Assembly (NCBI GenBank): GCA_016271365.2
Contig: CM028129.1
Coordinates: 844,768,001-844,832,000, forward strand
Source: Neoceratodus forsteri
Lineage: Eukaryota; Chordata; Ceratodontiformes; Ceratodontidae
Length of the DNA: 64,000 nt
Reading direction: 5' to 3'
Shown: positions 47,476 through 58,884 of the stretch, one piece after another
Layout of the letters: each line of letters opens with the position of its first letter
Position numbering within the stretch: the first letter of the stretch is position 1
Translations under genes and position numbers: made by a program
The notes under the pieces: model-generated
The model's database searches: none
Seen by the model: the letters and a program-made list of their open reading frames with translations, nothing else
What the model was told of the DNA's origin: nothing

Positions 47476-48475
47476 TTATTTTTCTTCACTATGTTGTAAA
47501 GTGCATGGAATATTATTCCAATATACTGGAGCATAATAAGAAAAAGCTTGCTTCCCTAATCTAGATTTTATTTTTGGAATGGTTAACATTACAGAGGCAT
47601 TACAGCATAACTCCCTATCTGATATCCTAATATTTAACAATGAAAACAGAGGAGAAACTGTACCCAAGGTCAAAGTATTATAAACCAAGCAACTTAAACT
47701 ATATTGAGAATTTAAACATGGGGGAAGCCAAGATGTAGCTGAGTAAAAATCACAATGATGTGTTCTATATGGGAGCTTTAATGCAAATCTACATATAGCA
47801 TGGAATGTAGTTGTTAATAAAGTGGCATTGGACTTTGCCAAATTTACGAATAGAAATGAATTATAATTCAACATTATCAATAGAACACTTTGACTTATTA
47901 TACATCTGGCTTCCCTCGTTAACAGATCACGCAGCTTAAACAAAGCCCCCAATCTTTGACTTACATTCCTTCAAACAGTTTTAATATGTAATGTATAGGA
48001 TAAACAAAGATCCAAAATTAGTCCTATAGTACCTACATTGGAAAACCTGCTCTAACATAACATCCTCATGGCTTACAATCTCAAGAGGAATATCTTATTC
48101 AGCCTATACTTAGATCCAAAAAGCATACTCTTTGTTTTCCTTGTATTTAAAAGAAGATGATAGGAATGTAACCACAGTTCAAGTACATGAAAGTTAAAAG
48201 TCAAATTTAATTTTATATCATCAACTGATGAAGCACTGGTATAAAGAAGTATATCAACTGCATACATCAAATCCTCAGTACATGCCAGGTAATTTGGTAA
48301 GCTATCAACAAACATAGAAAAAAGTAGGGGCCCCAGGATAGAGCTCTGGGGTACCCCCACCTTCATTATTTTACTCCTAGATAGAGCTCCCTTATAGCTA
48401 ACTCACAAAGGTCATTCAGTTAAATAACTATCAAACCATCTCAATGGGGAGCCCCCGAGTCTGAGGCCCAGTCAG
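47476..48475 (-). pseudogene. LINE RT C-terminal half (sense half of twin-primed LINE)
   Basis: Minus-strand residues WFDSYLT near 48430, KVGVPQSSILGPLLF near 48350 and MYAVDILLYTSA near 48270 are RT blocks; the catalytic FADD-type box reads YAVD, which loses the first of the two aspartates. The 158-residue frame 47952-47476 is the conserved C-terminal region. Stops near 48400 break it. Confidence 0.82.
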
Positions 48476-49760
48476 CATTTCCATCTGCACAAGACATAGT
48501 ACTGTGAACTGCTAGCCAAAATTCCATCTACAGTATTTGCTGTGTGAGTGCCAGTGCTCTTCCTGTGACCATAGCATCATTTGGGGCTGAATTAAGAACT
48601 TTACCATTACTGGAACTATGTCAGCTGTGAGGGACGGTAACGGTGCCTACACAGCAACAGGAGGAGGGGCAGAACACTATTTGAAGCTTACGCTGCTACT
48701 GCATGAGCGCAATGACATGAGCACCACTCAGCAGAGAAACACTGGACTGAAAGTTTAAGTTGATTTCACTGTGCCTATATGCTGGTATCACACTCAAGTC
48801 TGTATTTTATTGTTAGATATATTTGGAAGGTTGTTTTTAACTTGAAAGTTTAATTGCTGTCACTTGTATATTTAACAGCTTTTACATTGTGAGGTTTACT
48901 GTATTGATAGGATATATAAGAAGGGCTTAGATTGAGCTGATATTATATTGCCTTCTAGACTGTTTAGCCTGCTATAATATGGGTGGGTATTATATTTGGA
49001 AGGCAAAGGGATGTGGAATTTTCCTTAGGCTTATAGCATTGGAGTGGAGTTTAGTACAACTAAATACAGATAGAAATGAAAATAAGGGTTATCAGCATCA
49101 GTCATGCTATGAGTTTAATTTTTGTTTTTCGAATAGTTTACAGAACTCTACTAAGTTGATATTGGGAATTACTAAGTATTTTGGTATTTTAAGAAAAAGG
49201 GAAATGTACTGTATTGGATATAGTTTTAAATCATTAGCTGTTAAACCTCCTTATACGTATATCATGCTATTACATTTATCGTGTGATGTTGATCTTAACC
49301 CTGGCCCTCTGACAAATTGTAATTTGCCATTGCAAACTATTCAGAAAGTAAAAGGTTTTCGAATAATACATCTTAATGTCTGTAGTGTTAATTCTAAAAA
49401 ACAGGAAACTGAGGCCTTTATGGCTCAACATCACCCAGATATATTTTGTATAACAGAGTCATGGCTGAAACCGTCGGTAGAGAGTAGTCTTTATCAGATT
49501 GAGGGTTGTAAATTATTATGTAAAGATAGGGGTGGTAAAAAGAAGGGGATGGAATATTAATTTATTTTAGAGAAAGCTTAGATGTTTTTGAAAATTCTGT
49601 AAATTGGTGCTCCCAATCTGAGTGTGAACTATTTCAATTCTATATTGTTTTTGGTGGCTGTTATAAGCTTAAGATTTGCACAGTTTATAATCCTCCCAAA
49701 ACAGCAAATAGGGGTTTGGTTGATTTATTGGAATTTTTAGGCACTGAAAGTCAATCAATC

Positions 49761-52230
49761 AATCAATCAAATTCTTTATTTATCGAGGTGAACACCATTG
49801 AGCAAGCTCATTTACAAGATGGACCTGTATTACACAAGTCCAGTAACAATGCATTTATATACAGACAAATAGACAGTAGATGCAAGAGTACAGGATAAAT
49901 AAAAATACATTTGGGTTGAGGTAAAAGACAATCGGTAAGGGGATACATAACAATAGGGTGGCAAGTCAGTAAAAATTTATACCAGATACAACAACATACA
50001 TGGTTTAGTATTCCTGTAAGGTAAAGGCATTATAGTCCAGTGAAGAGATTAGTTGAAGTGGATGCTACAAGCAAAGAGACATACATAGTCAGTTTAAAAA
50101 GACCCAGGCATATCAAGGGGGAGACATGTGTCGGAAGAAGTGGGCAGCCAGTGGGAAGGGGTCTGGAACTGGGTAATACTAGGAGTGAAGGAATGAGATG
50201 CTGTGGGTATACATGGAATAGGTGGTTGAGGGAGGGTGAGATTTAGGGTGGTAGATAAGTAGGTGGCTCAGGGAAAAGTTATGCACTGGTACAAGAAGGA
50301 AGGAGGATGGGAAAAGCAGGGAGGATGTGGAAGGGGGGTGTAAGTAAGCTAGGATCATTGGAAGCAGTTGCAGGCTTCTGTAATGTATTTTGAGTATAAG
50401 GTATTAAACACAGTGAGACTAACAGGAGTCCTCAGTTTCAATGATTTCTGTAGCACATTCCAGATCTAGGATTGTTGGAATCAGTTGCAGGCTTCTGTAA
50501 TGTATTTTGAGTATAAGGTCTTAAACACAGTAATACTAACAGGAGTCCTCAGTTTCATTGATTTCTGCAGCACATTCCAGAGTGATGGTAGAACGAATCC
50601 TATGGCAGCTCTCTCAAAATGCGTTAGAACTTTGGGCACTTTCAGAGAAATCAGTGAACAGCTTCTTAGGGCATAGGTTCCAGGCATATTGAGAGTCAGG
50701 CAATCAACAATGTACTGCAGAAGTTTGCCAGTGATAGCTCTGTATGTCTAGAGAGACGTATTTTTATTTCATCTGTAGTGTAGGGAGGTCCAACCTATGG
50801 CCACATATAAAGAGCAGTGATGGGTGGAGAAGGGGAGATCAGTGATGAAGCGCAGGGCTCTATGGTAAAGTATGTCCAATTTACCGAGGTATGAAGTAGC
50901 ACATTGGCTGTATATAAAGTCGGTGTAATTAATTAGGGAAAGGAACGTAGACTGAACTAGCTGTCTCTTGGCCTGTGTAGTTAGTAGGTGGTTTAACCTG
51001 AAGAAGAGACCTAGTCTCTGCCTCAGTTTTTTTAACAAATCCTCCAGGTGGTGTGCAAAGGAGTGTTTGAAGTCTAGCCAGACCCCCAGGTATTTGAATT
51101 TCAGCACAAATTCCAGGGTTTCTCCTAGGAGGGTGGTGATGGGGGGGGGGTAGAGCAGGGTAGGCTGCATGGTTAATAGGTGAAAATAGCATCACCTTTG
51201 TCTTTTTGGCGTTAAGTAGCAATTTTTTAGTAAGTAGCTGGTATTGAAGTATGTTGAAGTCAGCTTGCAGGTCACTACATGCAGTTTCAGGAGTTGTACG
51301 GCTTAGGTAAATCACTGTATCATCTGCGAACAGACGACTTTTCGCCTCACTGATGCCTGAGTCTATATTGTTGATATAGATGGCAAATAGGAGTGTCCCC
51401 AGGATGGATCCCTGAGGGGTGCCTCTTTTTAACAGATTTTAGGGGGAGAGTTCACCTTCAGCCTTGACCTGTTGGTGCCTATCAGAAAGGTAGTTGTAGA
51501 ACCAAGGCAAGGAGATAGAATCTAGACCAATAGCTTTTAATGAAGAAAGAAGGAGACTGTTGCTGACAGCGTCGAAGACCTTACTTAGGTCTAGAAAAAT
51601 GGCACAGACAAATTTTTTGTTCTCTAGCTCGCACTGCCAGTCATTTGTCACCTTGGCCAGGGCCGTGATTGTACTATGTTCAGTTCTGAAACCAGATTGC
51701 ATTAGGTTTTGCAGGTTAGTATTAACTATGAAAGATTTCAGCTGGGCAGTCACGATTTTTCCAGAAGTTTTGATAGTACCGGGAGAAGGGAGCTGGGCCT
51801 GTAGTTGTTTAGATCACAGGGGTCTCCGGATTTAAACAACGGAATAACATGTGCGGTCTTCCACAGTTTTGGGAGGGTCCCTTGAGAAAGGGACAAGTTA
51901 AATAGATGTGTAATAGGTACGGCCAAGACATGATAAGAAATCTTTAGGTAGCATGGATCAAAGGTGTCAGCGCCAGCACTTTTTCTGGTGTCCAACTGGA
52001 GGAGGAGATCTTCAACCTCTTTTAGTGAGGCAGGAGAGAATGAAAAGACTGCATCTGAGGGACTAGATTCTGAAGGTTGCGTGGTAAGCTGGAAGGGTAG
52101 GTTACATGCAGGTGAGTTATCAAAAGCTAGCCCTTCAGTAGCAACGTGATTGTTGAAGGCTTGTAGTATCTCTTTATTGTTGTTGATAGTTACATTGTCA
52201 GAAATAATTTTTGAGGGAAGAGTAGAACCG
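49761..52230 (-). mobile_element. 5'-truncated LINE nested in the twin-primed LINE
   Basis: The left end carries a (TTGA)n-type tail (TCAATCAATC on the plus strand, 49751-49770). Minus-strand RT residues include KSAGADTFDPCYL near 51990, NYRPSSLLPVLSKLLEKS near 51780, SGFRTEHSTITALAKV near 51700, IFLDLSKVFDAVS near 51600, and an intact RLFADDTVIYLS near 51320. The C-terminal frame 51170-50769 has YLGVWLDFKHSFAHH and TDLPFSTHHCSLY. Frameshifts near 51430 and 51170 break it. It starts near the RT N-terminus, so the 5' half is missing. Confidence 0.87.
50351..50583. repeat. Local tandem duplication of about 116 bases inside the nested LINE
   Basis: The segment starting AGGATCATTGGAAGCAGTTG at 50351 is repeated from 50468 as AGGATTGTTGGAATCAGTTG. 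Both copies continue through GCAGGCTTCTGTAATG to GCACATTCCAGA. Several substitutions separate the copies. Confidence 0.85.
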
Positions 52231-53398
52231 GGGACCTTTTGGTCCTTGGCGATTTTAATATAAATTGGTCTCCTGATGATAATCCAGCATTGGAATCTCT
52301 TCTAACAAATGCAGGAGTAGTGCAGGTAGTTTCTACTTATACTAGAATGAATTTAGTAAGCAATAGGCATACTACAATAGATTGGATCCTCACCAATAAT
52401 GTTTCTAAAAATAGTAGTTGACGGTACTCTTCCTGATGTGAGCGATCACTTGACAGTATATTGTGTATGGAGATGTAATATACCAAAATGACCAACTAGA
52501 TTTATATAATTTAGGAAATTTCCATTAGAAATTTCAGAGGATTTAGTGGAGGGTTTAAAAAACATAGCTTGGACTTATCTGGATACAGTCCCTGAAGTAA
52601 ACTGTGCAGTGGATTATTTTAATATAACCTTGGCTGAGTTACAGAATAAGTTTTTTCCTATAAAGACTCATAGGGTTGGAGGTATAGTAAATAGATAGAT
52701 TACACCAGAGTTATTTTATTTAAATGCATGAGGGAGAGAAATTTTGCTTGGAGGCGGTACAAGGAGTTAGGAACAGATCAAAGTTTTAATAATTATCGGC
52801 ATTTGAGCAATCTTTGTAAGGCTAAAACAAGATTGTGTAAATCAGAGTTCTATCAGACAAAACACCAGAATAATTTGAATAAGCCAAAGCAATTTTGGTC
52901 CGCTATTAAGGAGTTGACTTCACCTAAGGCTAGTGTTGTACCAAATCAGATGAATGTGGGTGGGAACCTAATGTCTGATTTGTCTGTAATTACTGAAGCC
53001 TTTATGACTAAATTTACAGATTTCACTACTTCTACAAATGGTTTTCTTTCCTTACACTCTCAGGGTCCCCTGCGTTTGAAGGAAAGTCCTTTTCCTTTTT
53101 ATTGCCAGCAAATTAGGCCTAGTGAAGTATTGAGATTATTAAAAAAGCTATATCCTAAAAAAAGCTCTGGGCCTGGAGAGCTCGATGTCAGGTTTCTAAA
53201 GTTTGTAGCTGACTATATTATTGTTCCATTAACCAAAATTTATAATTTATCCGTGATCATGGGTGAATTTCCATCTTCTTGGAAAAGTACAATCATAAAA
53301 CCTGTGTATAAGGGTGGGTCAACAAATGAGTTAGATGGATGTCACCCTATCTCTCTCTCCTTCTTGTTTTGGGTAAAATGCTTGAAAAAATTTTAAGT

Positions 53399-54426
53399 CT
53401 TTTATGAACCTACGGTAGTAGCCACAGAACCCAGGAAGCTTGTTGGAGTTCTTTCAGTTATGGCGCGTGCATAGTTAGTGATTCAACCTTACTGGGATCG
53501 GTCTCTTTCCCTTCAGTAGATACTATGTGCCCCACATACATCACGGAGGTTTGGAAAAACTGTCCCTTGTCAATGGACAGCTTGAGGCCAAAGTCTTCCA
53601 GTCAGTCTAGGACTTTAAACAGTCGGGTCTCATGCTCCTCTAATGTGGTCCCAAACGCAATGACATTGTCTAAGTACACCAGACATTCCAGCAAATTCAT
53701 ATCTCCCACTGCACCTTCCATCAGTCACTGAAAGGTGGCTGGGGTGCCCGATATCCCCTGTGGCATTCTCAGAAATTCATAGAACCCCAAAGGACAGATG
53801 AAGGCTGTTTTCTCCTGGTCCTCAGGGGCCATCAGAATGTGGTAATATCCACTGCGAAGATCCAATACCGAGAACCATTTGCTCCCATTCAAACAATCCA
53901 GGACATCGTGTATATGGGGCATGGTGTATTGATCAGGGATGGTCTGCTGGTTCAGGGTTCAATAATCAACACACATCCTCACAGACTCATTCTTCTGATG
54001 CACAACCACAATGGGAGAGGCATATGGGCTCCTTGATTCTTGTATCACGCCAGTAGCGAGCATTTCCTGAAGGTGTCTTCTCACATCATCTATGTCTGCT
54101 GGGATGAGGTGTCAGGATCTCTCTCAAAATGTCCGGTCATCATGCAGGCATATGTGATGCTCTGCACCTTGGACACACCCCACCTTCCATTCTTTTAATG
54201 AAAACACTTGGTCTCTCTGGGCGAGCTTCTTGCTAATTCTAGCCTTCGATTCAGCTGGCAATGGGGAATCACCAAAGTCAAACAAGTCCAGGATCACTCT
54301 TTCCTTCTCACCAAAGCACTTATTGTTGGGCAACACAGCAGTGTCTGTGCAGTGTACTGTAGCCAGGGTGCACCCTCTGTTCACCTGAATCTCCTGATCT
54401 GACCCATTCTGAATCTGGACCATCAC
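53399..54426 (-). pseudogene. Gypsy reverse transcriptase
   Basis: The pre-RT frame 54426-54124 contains LDLFDFGDSPLPAESK and RDQVFSLKEWKVG. RT core residues follow at 53922-53725: KWFSVLDLRSGYYHIL (with the catalytic Asp) and YEFLRMPQGISGTPATFQ. The catalytic loop near 53665 reads LVYLDN instead of the YxDD expected, so one of the two metal-binding aspartates is replaced by Asn. Stops occur near 54115, 53725 and 53605. The frame is cut at 53396 by the LINE insertion and continues at 47228. Confidence 0.88.
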
Positions 54427-54517
54427 TGGTCATGCATAGGTGTGGGCACAAGCAGGCAAGATGCTGGACTTGACCAATAATCCCACTGGCAACTTTCCAT
54501 TGCTGGTGCATCCAACA

Positions 54518-55090
54518 TCAGTATTTTGTTCTTGACATCTTTCCGGAGGAGGACCTCCGTGTGAATGGTACACTGGGCATTTGGTGCCAGTACCAGAGAG
54601 AGTCAGGATCCTTCTTCCACATAACTCCCACAGGTTCATCTTGGTCTACTCCTTCAGGTTTCCATTGCAAATCATAGGCTCTCTTGATCAGAGCTGGAAT
54701 TCTTCGGGACTGCCCAGTCCGTCCCCCTTGTTTCTCATGACAGAGTTGTGCCACTCTCCCAAACGTATGGGCGTTTGTCCCAATCAACAGGGGAACCCCA
54801 TCATACAGTCCAGTTGGAGAACACACTAAGGCCAGTGCCTCAACTTGTTCATCTACTCCAACCACTGAGGTAGGGAAAGACAGCCAGATCCGAATATACC
54901 CTGAGTACAGATAAGACTTCTCGCTCAACCCCCACACATGTAAGCCTTCCAATGGTTGGAGGGGCACATCAGGAAGGTGCTTTTGATACCACTCTTGGAA
55001 CACTATCGTCACTTGAGACCCACTGTCAAGCACAGCCTGGGTGGACACACCGTTCACATTCACTGTAGTTTCCATCGAAGGACCCACCAC
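54518..55090 (-). pseudogene. Gypsy aspartic protease (retropepsin-like)
   Basis: The frame has TTVNVNGVSTQAVLDSGSQV, in which DSGS is the active-site motif, and a flap-like region HVWGLSEKSYLYSGY. LYDGVPLLIGTNAHTF corresponds to the C-terminal hydrophobic-Gly block of pepsin folds. The remaining residues are a linker toward RT. It would cleave the gag-pol polyprotein. It lies after the zinc knuckle of gag. Confidence 0.85.
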
Positions 55091-55204
55091 CTCAGACCAT
55101 TCAGGTGATGCAGACTTACATGTTGACTTGGCAGCGGCCTTTGAAGAATAACTTTTCTGAGCAGCTCCACCTCACGGCTGGTTATTTTTACATCGAATCA
55201 AAGC

Positions 55205-56735
55205 TCATAGCCTATTGGTAACCTTTTTCAGGTTCTCCAGTGAGTGACAAGTGAAACAGGTGTGCCCATCTTCCCCGCAGTGATAGCACAAATTGGGTTC
55301 TCTAGAGTCTCTGAGTGGTGATGGGCCTTCTCCCTGATTGGGTACATATGGGGCAGCTTGGGGCCCTTCTTTGACTTGTGACTTGTGTTCTGGATCCCCT
55401 GGATTTCCACCAAGGTTATTGGTCTGTGTGGCTCGTATTAAATGCCCCACCAGGGCTATCAATCCTCGTACTTCCTTTAATGGGTTATCCTCAGTCCGAG
55501 TTTCTGAGGAGACAACATGCACCCCCACCCCACTAGGCAGGGCCTCACTTTTTAACACAGGAGGTGCCTGATAGAGGTTAAAATCTCTGGCCAACTCGGC
55601 AGCTTGTTGGCTGACCCTCAACTCTGTCAATTCTTTAATCAGCTCTCTCATCTGCTGCGCCTCCTCTTCATCACTTCTCTCAGGGGTCTGGCAGGTACGG
55701 ACAACCCCGGCATAGGGATCCCATCCCTCTTCATCATTTTTGGCTTCACGAATCTCTTTCATGAGGTGACAATACTCAGGAGGATTAACCTTCCTGTCTT
55801 GCAATTTAAGTTTTAGCATCATCACACTAGACTACCTGGCTAACTTGAGAATATGGTCCAATCTGACCCGATTCAGTTCCTTAGCAGGCACCCTTCCCTT
55901 TCTGTGAGCCCTCTACAGAGCCCTCTCAATTCTGGTAACAAACATAGACATCTTCTCATTCTTCCATTGCTTGGCAGATTTGAATTTCCACAGTAAATCG
56001 TCCCCCAACTCAGTGCTTCCAAAAACTCCCTCCAATGCAGAGAGGTATTCAGCTGAAGTAGTCTCCGGGCTAGTGGCTCATAGGAAGTGAATGGCCTCCA
56101 CTGCAGGAGTCTCTTTCTTTTCTTCCCTCAGAGCACTGCCACTCCTGGACCAGGGGAGTAGTATAGTCCATCCATGTTTCCAGGTCATCCACCCCTACAG
56201 GCACTGGGACTGTGCCTGAGAAAAGTCTAAGTCTACGGTAAGAGTCCAGGTGCACAGATGGAATTACTATGGGGAGGTGACACAGGGTAACCCTTGGGGA
56301 GGCAGGAGGTGCTATTGGGGACTGCAATGGCATGGGTTCTTCAGAAAGGTCTAGCACCTTCACTAACTCTTGGGCGGTTCGCCCCTCAGAAGCTAACAGC
56401 TTAAGCAACTTATCCTTGAACCCCTCTATACTGGGGGACCCACCTGGGGTAGCTGGATCACTGTGCAAGTGGATAACCCTCCACCCCTTCTGGGACCCTT
56501 CTGACAGAATAACAGGGGATACCTTCTCTGGATCTATGGGAAAGCCGCAGGAGAGTAAAACTACCATGGTCTGGTCAAACAGGTCTGAATTCCTTTCCTT
56601 CACTTCAACTTTCCCCAGACATTTAACATGCTCCACAGCTTCTACAATAACAGCATTAGTGGTCCCTAGTGGGACATCCATTAACAGAAGGGCCTGTCGG
56701 GGGTCTATCCCCTCAGCCTCACTCCACCCCATCAT
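55205..56735 (-). pseudogene. PNMA-type gag of the gypsy element
   Basis: The N-terminal frame (56735-56070) holds RQALLLMDVPLGTTNAVI and an RRM-like fold region, then a Pro-rich spacer, then RRLRLFSGTVPVPVGVDD and ETWMDYTTPLVQEW, the opening of the PNMA-type capsid domain. The capsid continues in another frame (SAEYLSALEGVFGSTELGDD near 56040) and into 55825-55205. The end carries a zinc knuckle CYHCGEDGHTCFTC (C-x2-C-x4-H-x4-C). One frameshift near 56140 and stops near 56077, 55912 and 55830 break it. Order and motifs match the PNMA/ZCCHC12 family, whose genes are domesticated gypsy gags. Confidence 0.87.
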
Positions 56736-56854
56736 TCTGTGTACTAACAGCTTATGGGGGTGATTTTGAGCTTAGGCATAGCAAGTTCCTCCATTTTTCC
56801 ACCAGTTTTGAACATAATGGGGTAATACCCTCCTCTAGCCACTAGAGGACACTA

Positions 56855-56872
56855 ATCCCAGCAGTGCCTCCA
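56855..56872 (-). promoter_or_regulatory. Primer binding site, tRNA-Leu-like
   Basis: Three bases after the 5' LTR the minus strand reads TGGAGGCACTGCTGGGAT. It is complementary to an 18-base tRNA 3' end that would read ATCCCAGCAGTGCCTCCA. From what I know of vertebrate tRNAs, tRNA-Leu (UAG) fits with about three mismatches. The tRNA assignment is tentative. Confidence 0.55.
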
Positions 56873-56875
56873 AGA

Positions 56876-58884
56876 TGTAACCCCTAGGTTGTACTATCCC
56901 AAGGGCTACTACCCCTGCCTGCTTAGCTAGTAGCAGGTTAAGGGGCCTGGGTACTGAAACTGGTGCCTCCATCCTGAGGTCAGGGTTGTTAGTGGTCAAG
57001 CTAACCTGGGCACAACCCTCCAGGACACTGTAACCCCCATCTTTTCCTTCTAGTGGCCTGAACAACATACAGTAATCACTTTTGCAATAACCCTTATTCA
57101 CCATACAAGTACCCACACTGTTTGCACTTACCACCAGGGCTGGTTCCTCTTACTCGACCCTGAAGACCCCCCGTAAAACAAGATTATGCACAGCAAATAG
57201 CAATAGTACCGTACTTTTGGTACAAACTGGAACCACAGTCAGGTTAAATGCAAAAAGAATTAGATCTGATTTATTCAGGGGACTTGAACAAGGAAGGGGC
57301 GTAATCAAGTTGATTTGCTTAGAGGCTACATCAATCAAATAGTCATGCATGCACTTCAGAGTCCCTACACAGTCACCCACTCTGGGTACCCAGGTGGGGA
57401 AGAGGTGGGCTAGCCAGAAATGTTGCCCGGGGTAGACCGGCATCACAGCTGGTTGGGGCCCTGTGATGGAAGTAAACAACATGCACAACACACACTATTT
57501 GTAATCTGGAGCCGGAGGCCTCAGTTCATGAAAGAAAAGGCAATGAAAGAAGCAGATGACAATTTAGATTTAGCTGGTGTTGCAGGGAGCTACCCTGATG
57601 TTTACTCTTGATACCCACTACTGGACACAGGCAGGACAAAATTGAGACAGCAGGTTGTTGAGTTGGAGTGCCAGGAGAAGCAGGGCCCACATGAATCACT
57701 GAGGTGTCATTCCTGTTCAAGGCATTGAGCAGGGGTCTGATCCCCAGGCAGATCTCTCATCGATGACTTTCTCTGTGTAGTGGGTATTCTGGCTGGGCCA
57801 GTGTGGCAAAGCCCAGGCCAAACAGAGATGAATACGGATTTCAGTCCGTGGAGCTGGATGCAGCCTCCAGCAAGCAAAACACAGTTCAGACACACAGTGG
57901 AGAACCAAATCATGACCCACTATCAGAACACAGCACATTTACATGTAAGAAATTCCACTATACCAGGCAGATTGCCCCCCGGTCGCAATCACAGAGTCTC
58001 TGCAGAATCTGGGAGTTTAGAGGCAACCCCAACAGGCTGATCGGGTTCAGCAAATCTTTGGTCTTCTTCAGGTGGGAGCCTGGTCACCATTCAGGGGCTT
58101 AATTCATTCCCACAACTCAGATTCAGTCCGAATAATTTCTCTTCTGCCTCTCAGGGCAGCAGACAGGCATGCAGGCCAAAACTCAGGCCTTTCCACAGCT
58201 GTCCCGCACGAAACTACAGAGAACGGCTGCTCGACTGTCTCGAGCTGTTGCTTCTTCTCCTCCTAACTCAGAACTGACTTAAACTGCCAGCAAGCCTGGG
58301 ACGTTACCCAGGATCCAAAAGATCAGTTGGCTGATCTGTCTGTCAGTCACAACAAGGGCTCCCCACCAGGTTCGATTAGGCACCAAAAGCCCAAAACTAC
58401 AATTCCTACAGAATTTTGCTCCCACAAAGCCCCTGGTGACAGGCTCCATTTTAGGGTCCACAAAGGTACTGATTGGCCCATCTCAGCAGTCCAGAACCAA
58501 AATGGTGGTGATAAACAGAAACTGTCCATGCTGCAAAGAAGGCAGGTTAGACAAACTACAATATCTTCACTGCTCTAATAGATAATCAGCAAACAGTTAC
58601 ATCCTCTAACAAAGCTCCCTCTGCACAACTAGTGATGGCAGAAATGGAGAGATTATCTGGCAGCCCGGGTGGGACTCAGGCATGGAAACACTCAGCCCCC
58701 TCCCAGATTAATTATTATTGCAGTCTAGGCAGCATCTTAAAGAGACAGTACACGGAGGCTATACAGGCACTCTCTGGCAATAACGTTTAAACGGCTAAAC
58801 CGCAGGACACCAGCCTGGCAGTGAGCGTTCAGGCAAGCTCAAGGAAGACTTTTCAGGATCCCCCATTTGTAGGGGGGAGTTACA
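56876..58884 (-). repeat. 5' LTR of the gypsy element
   Basis: The 2009-base block starts TGTAACCCCTAGG and ends GGGGGGAGTTACA. It matches 41311-43556 minus the insert. On the minus strand it precedes the primer site and gag, so it is the 5' LTR and should hold the element's promoter. Confidence 0.92.

Larger units (their letters stand above)
47229..53395 (-). mobile_element. LINE insertion with inverted 5' half (twin-priming structure)
   Basis: From 47229 to about 48475 the LINE runs on the minus strand, with its 3' end at 47229 (sense strand GTTTAAATAAATAAAG). From about 48480 to 53395 the 5' half of a LINE runs on the plus strand, from 5' leader through endonuclease into the first RT block, where it meets gypsy at 53395. 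The inverted half abuts the flank with its internal end and meets the other half with its 5' end, exactly the twin-priming layout. About 60 RT residues are missing between the halves. A three-base overlap (AGT) sits at the right junction. Confidence 0.85.
48979..53395 (+). pseudogene. LINE endonuclease and RT start (inverted half)
   Basis: The frame 48979-49560 ends in an APE-type endonuclease start: RIIHLNVCSVNSKKQ, HPDIFCITESWLKP. After the nested LINE, it resumes with LLVLGDFNINW near 52240, RHTTIDWILTNN near 52370, a long linker frame at 52728-53396 with KQFWSAIKELTS, and LKKLYPKKSSGPGELDV near 53150. It stops at the first RT core block (GCHPISLS...CLKKF). The upstream 48480-48980 is probably 5' leader. 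Only the nested LINE and a few stops interrupt it. Confidence 0.82.
41311..58884 (-). mobile_element. Ty3/gypsy LTR retrotransposon with PNMA-type gag
   Basis: Two long LTRs (41311-43556 and 56876-58884) with TGTAAC...GTTACA ends flank gag and pol on the minus strand in the order gag, protease, RT, RNase H, integrase, which is the Ty3/gypsy order. No env-like frame was seen. The interior is 13.3 kb, but about 6.6 kb of that is later insertions (46463-46919 and 47229-53395). The left LTR also holds a 237-bp insert, which exactly accounts for the difference in LTR length. The two LTRs differ at roughly one base in ten over the first 220 bases, so the insertion is old. No convincing target duplication remains. 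Confidence 0.93.

Noticed and set aside
41311..58884. Endogenous retrovirus with env
   Set aside because: No signal peptide or transmembrane frame follows integrase; gag is PNMA-like and pol order and motifs are Ty3/gypsy.
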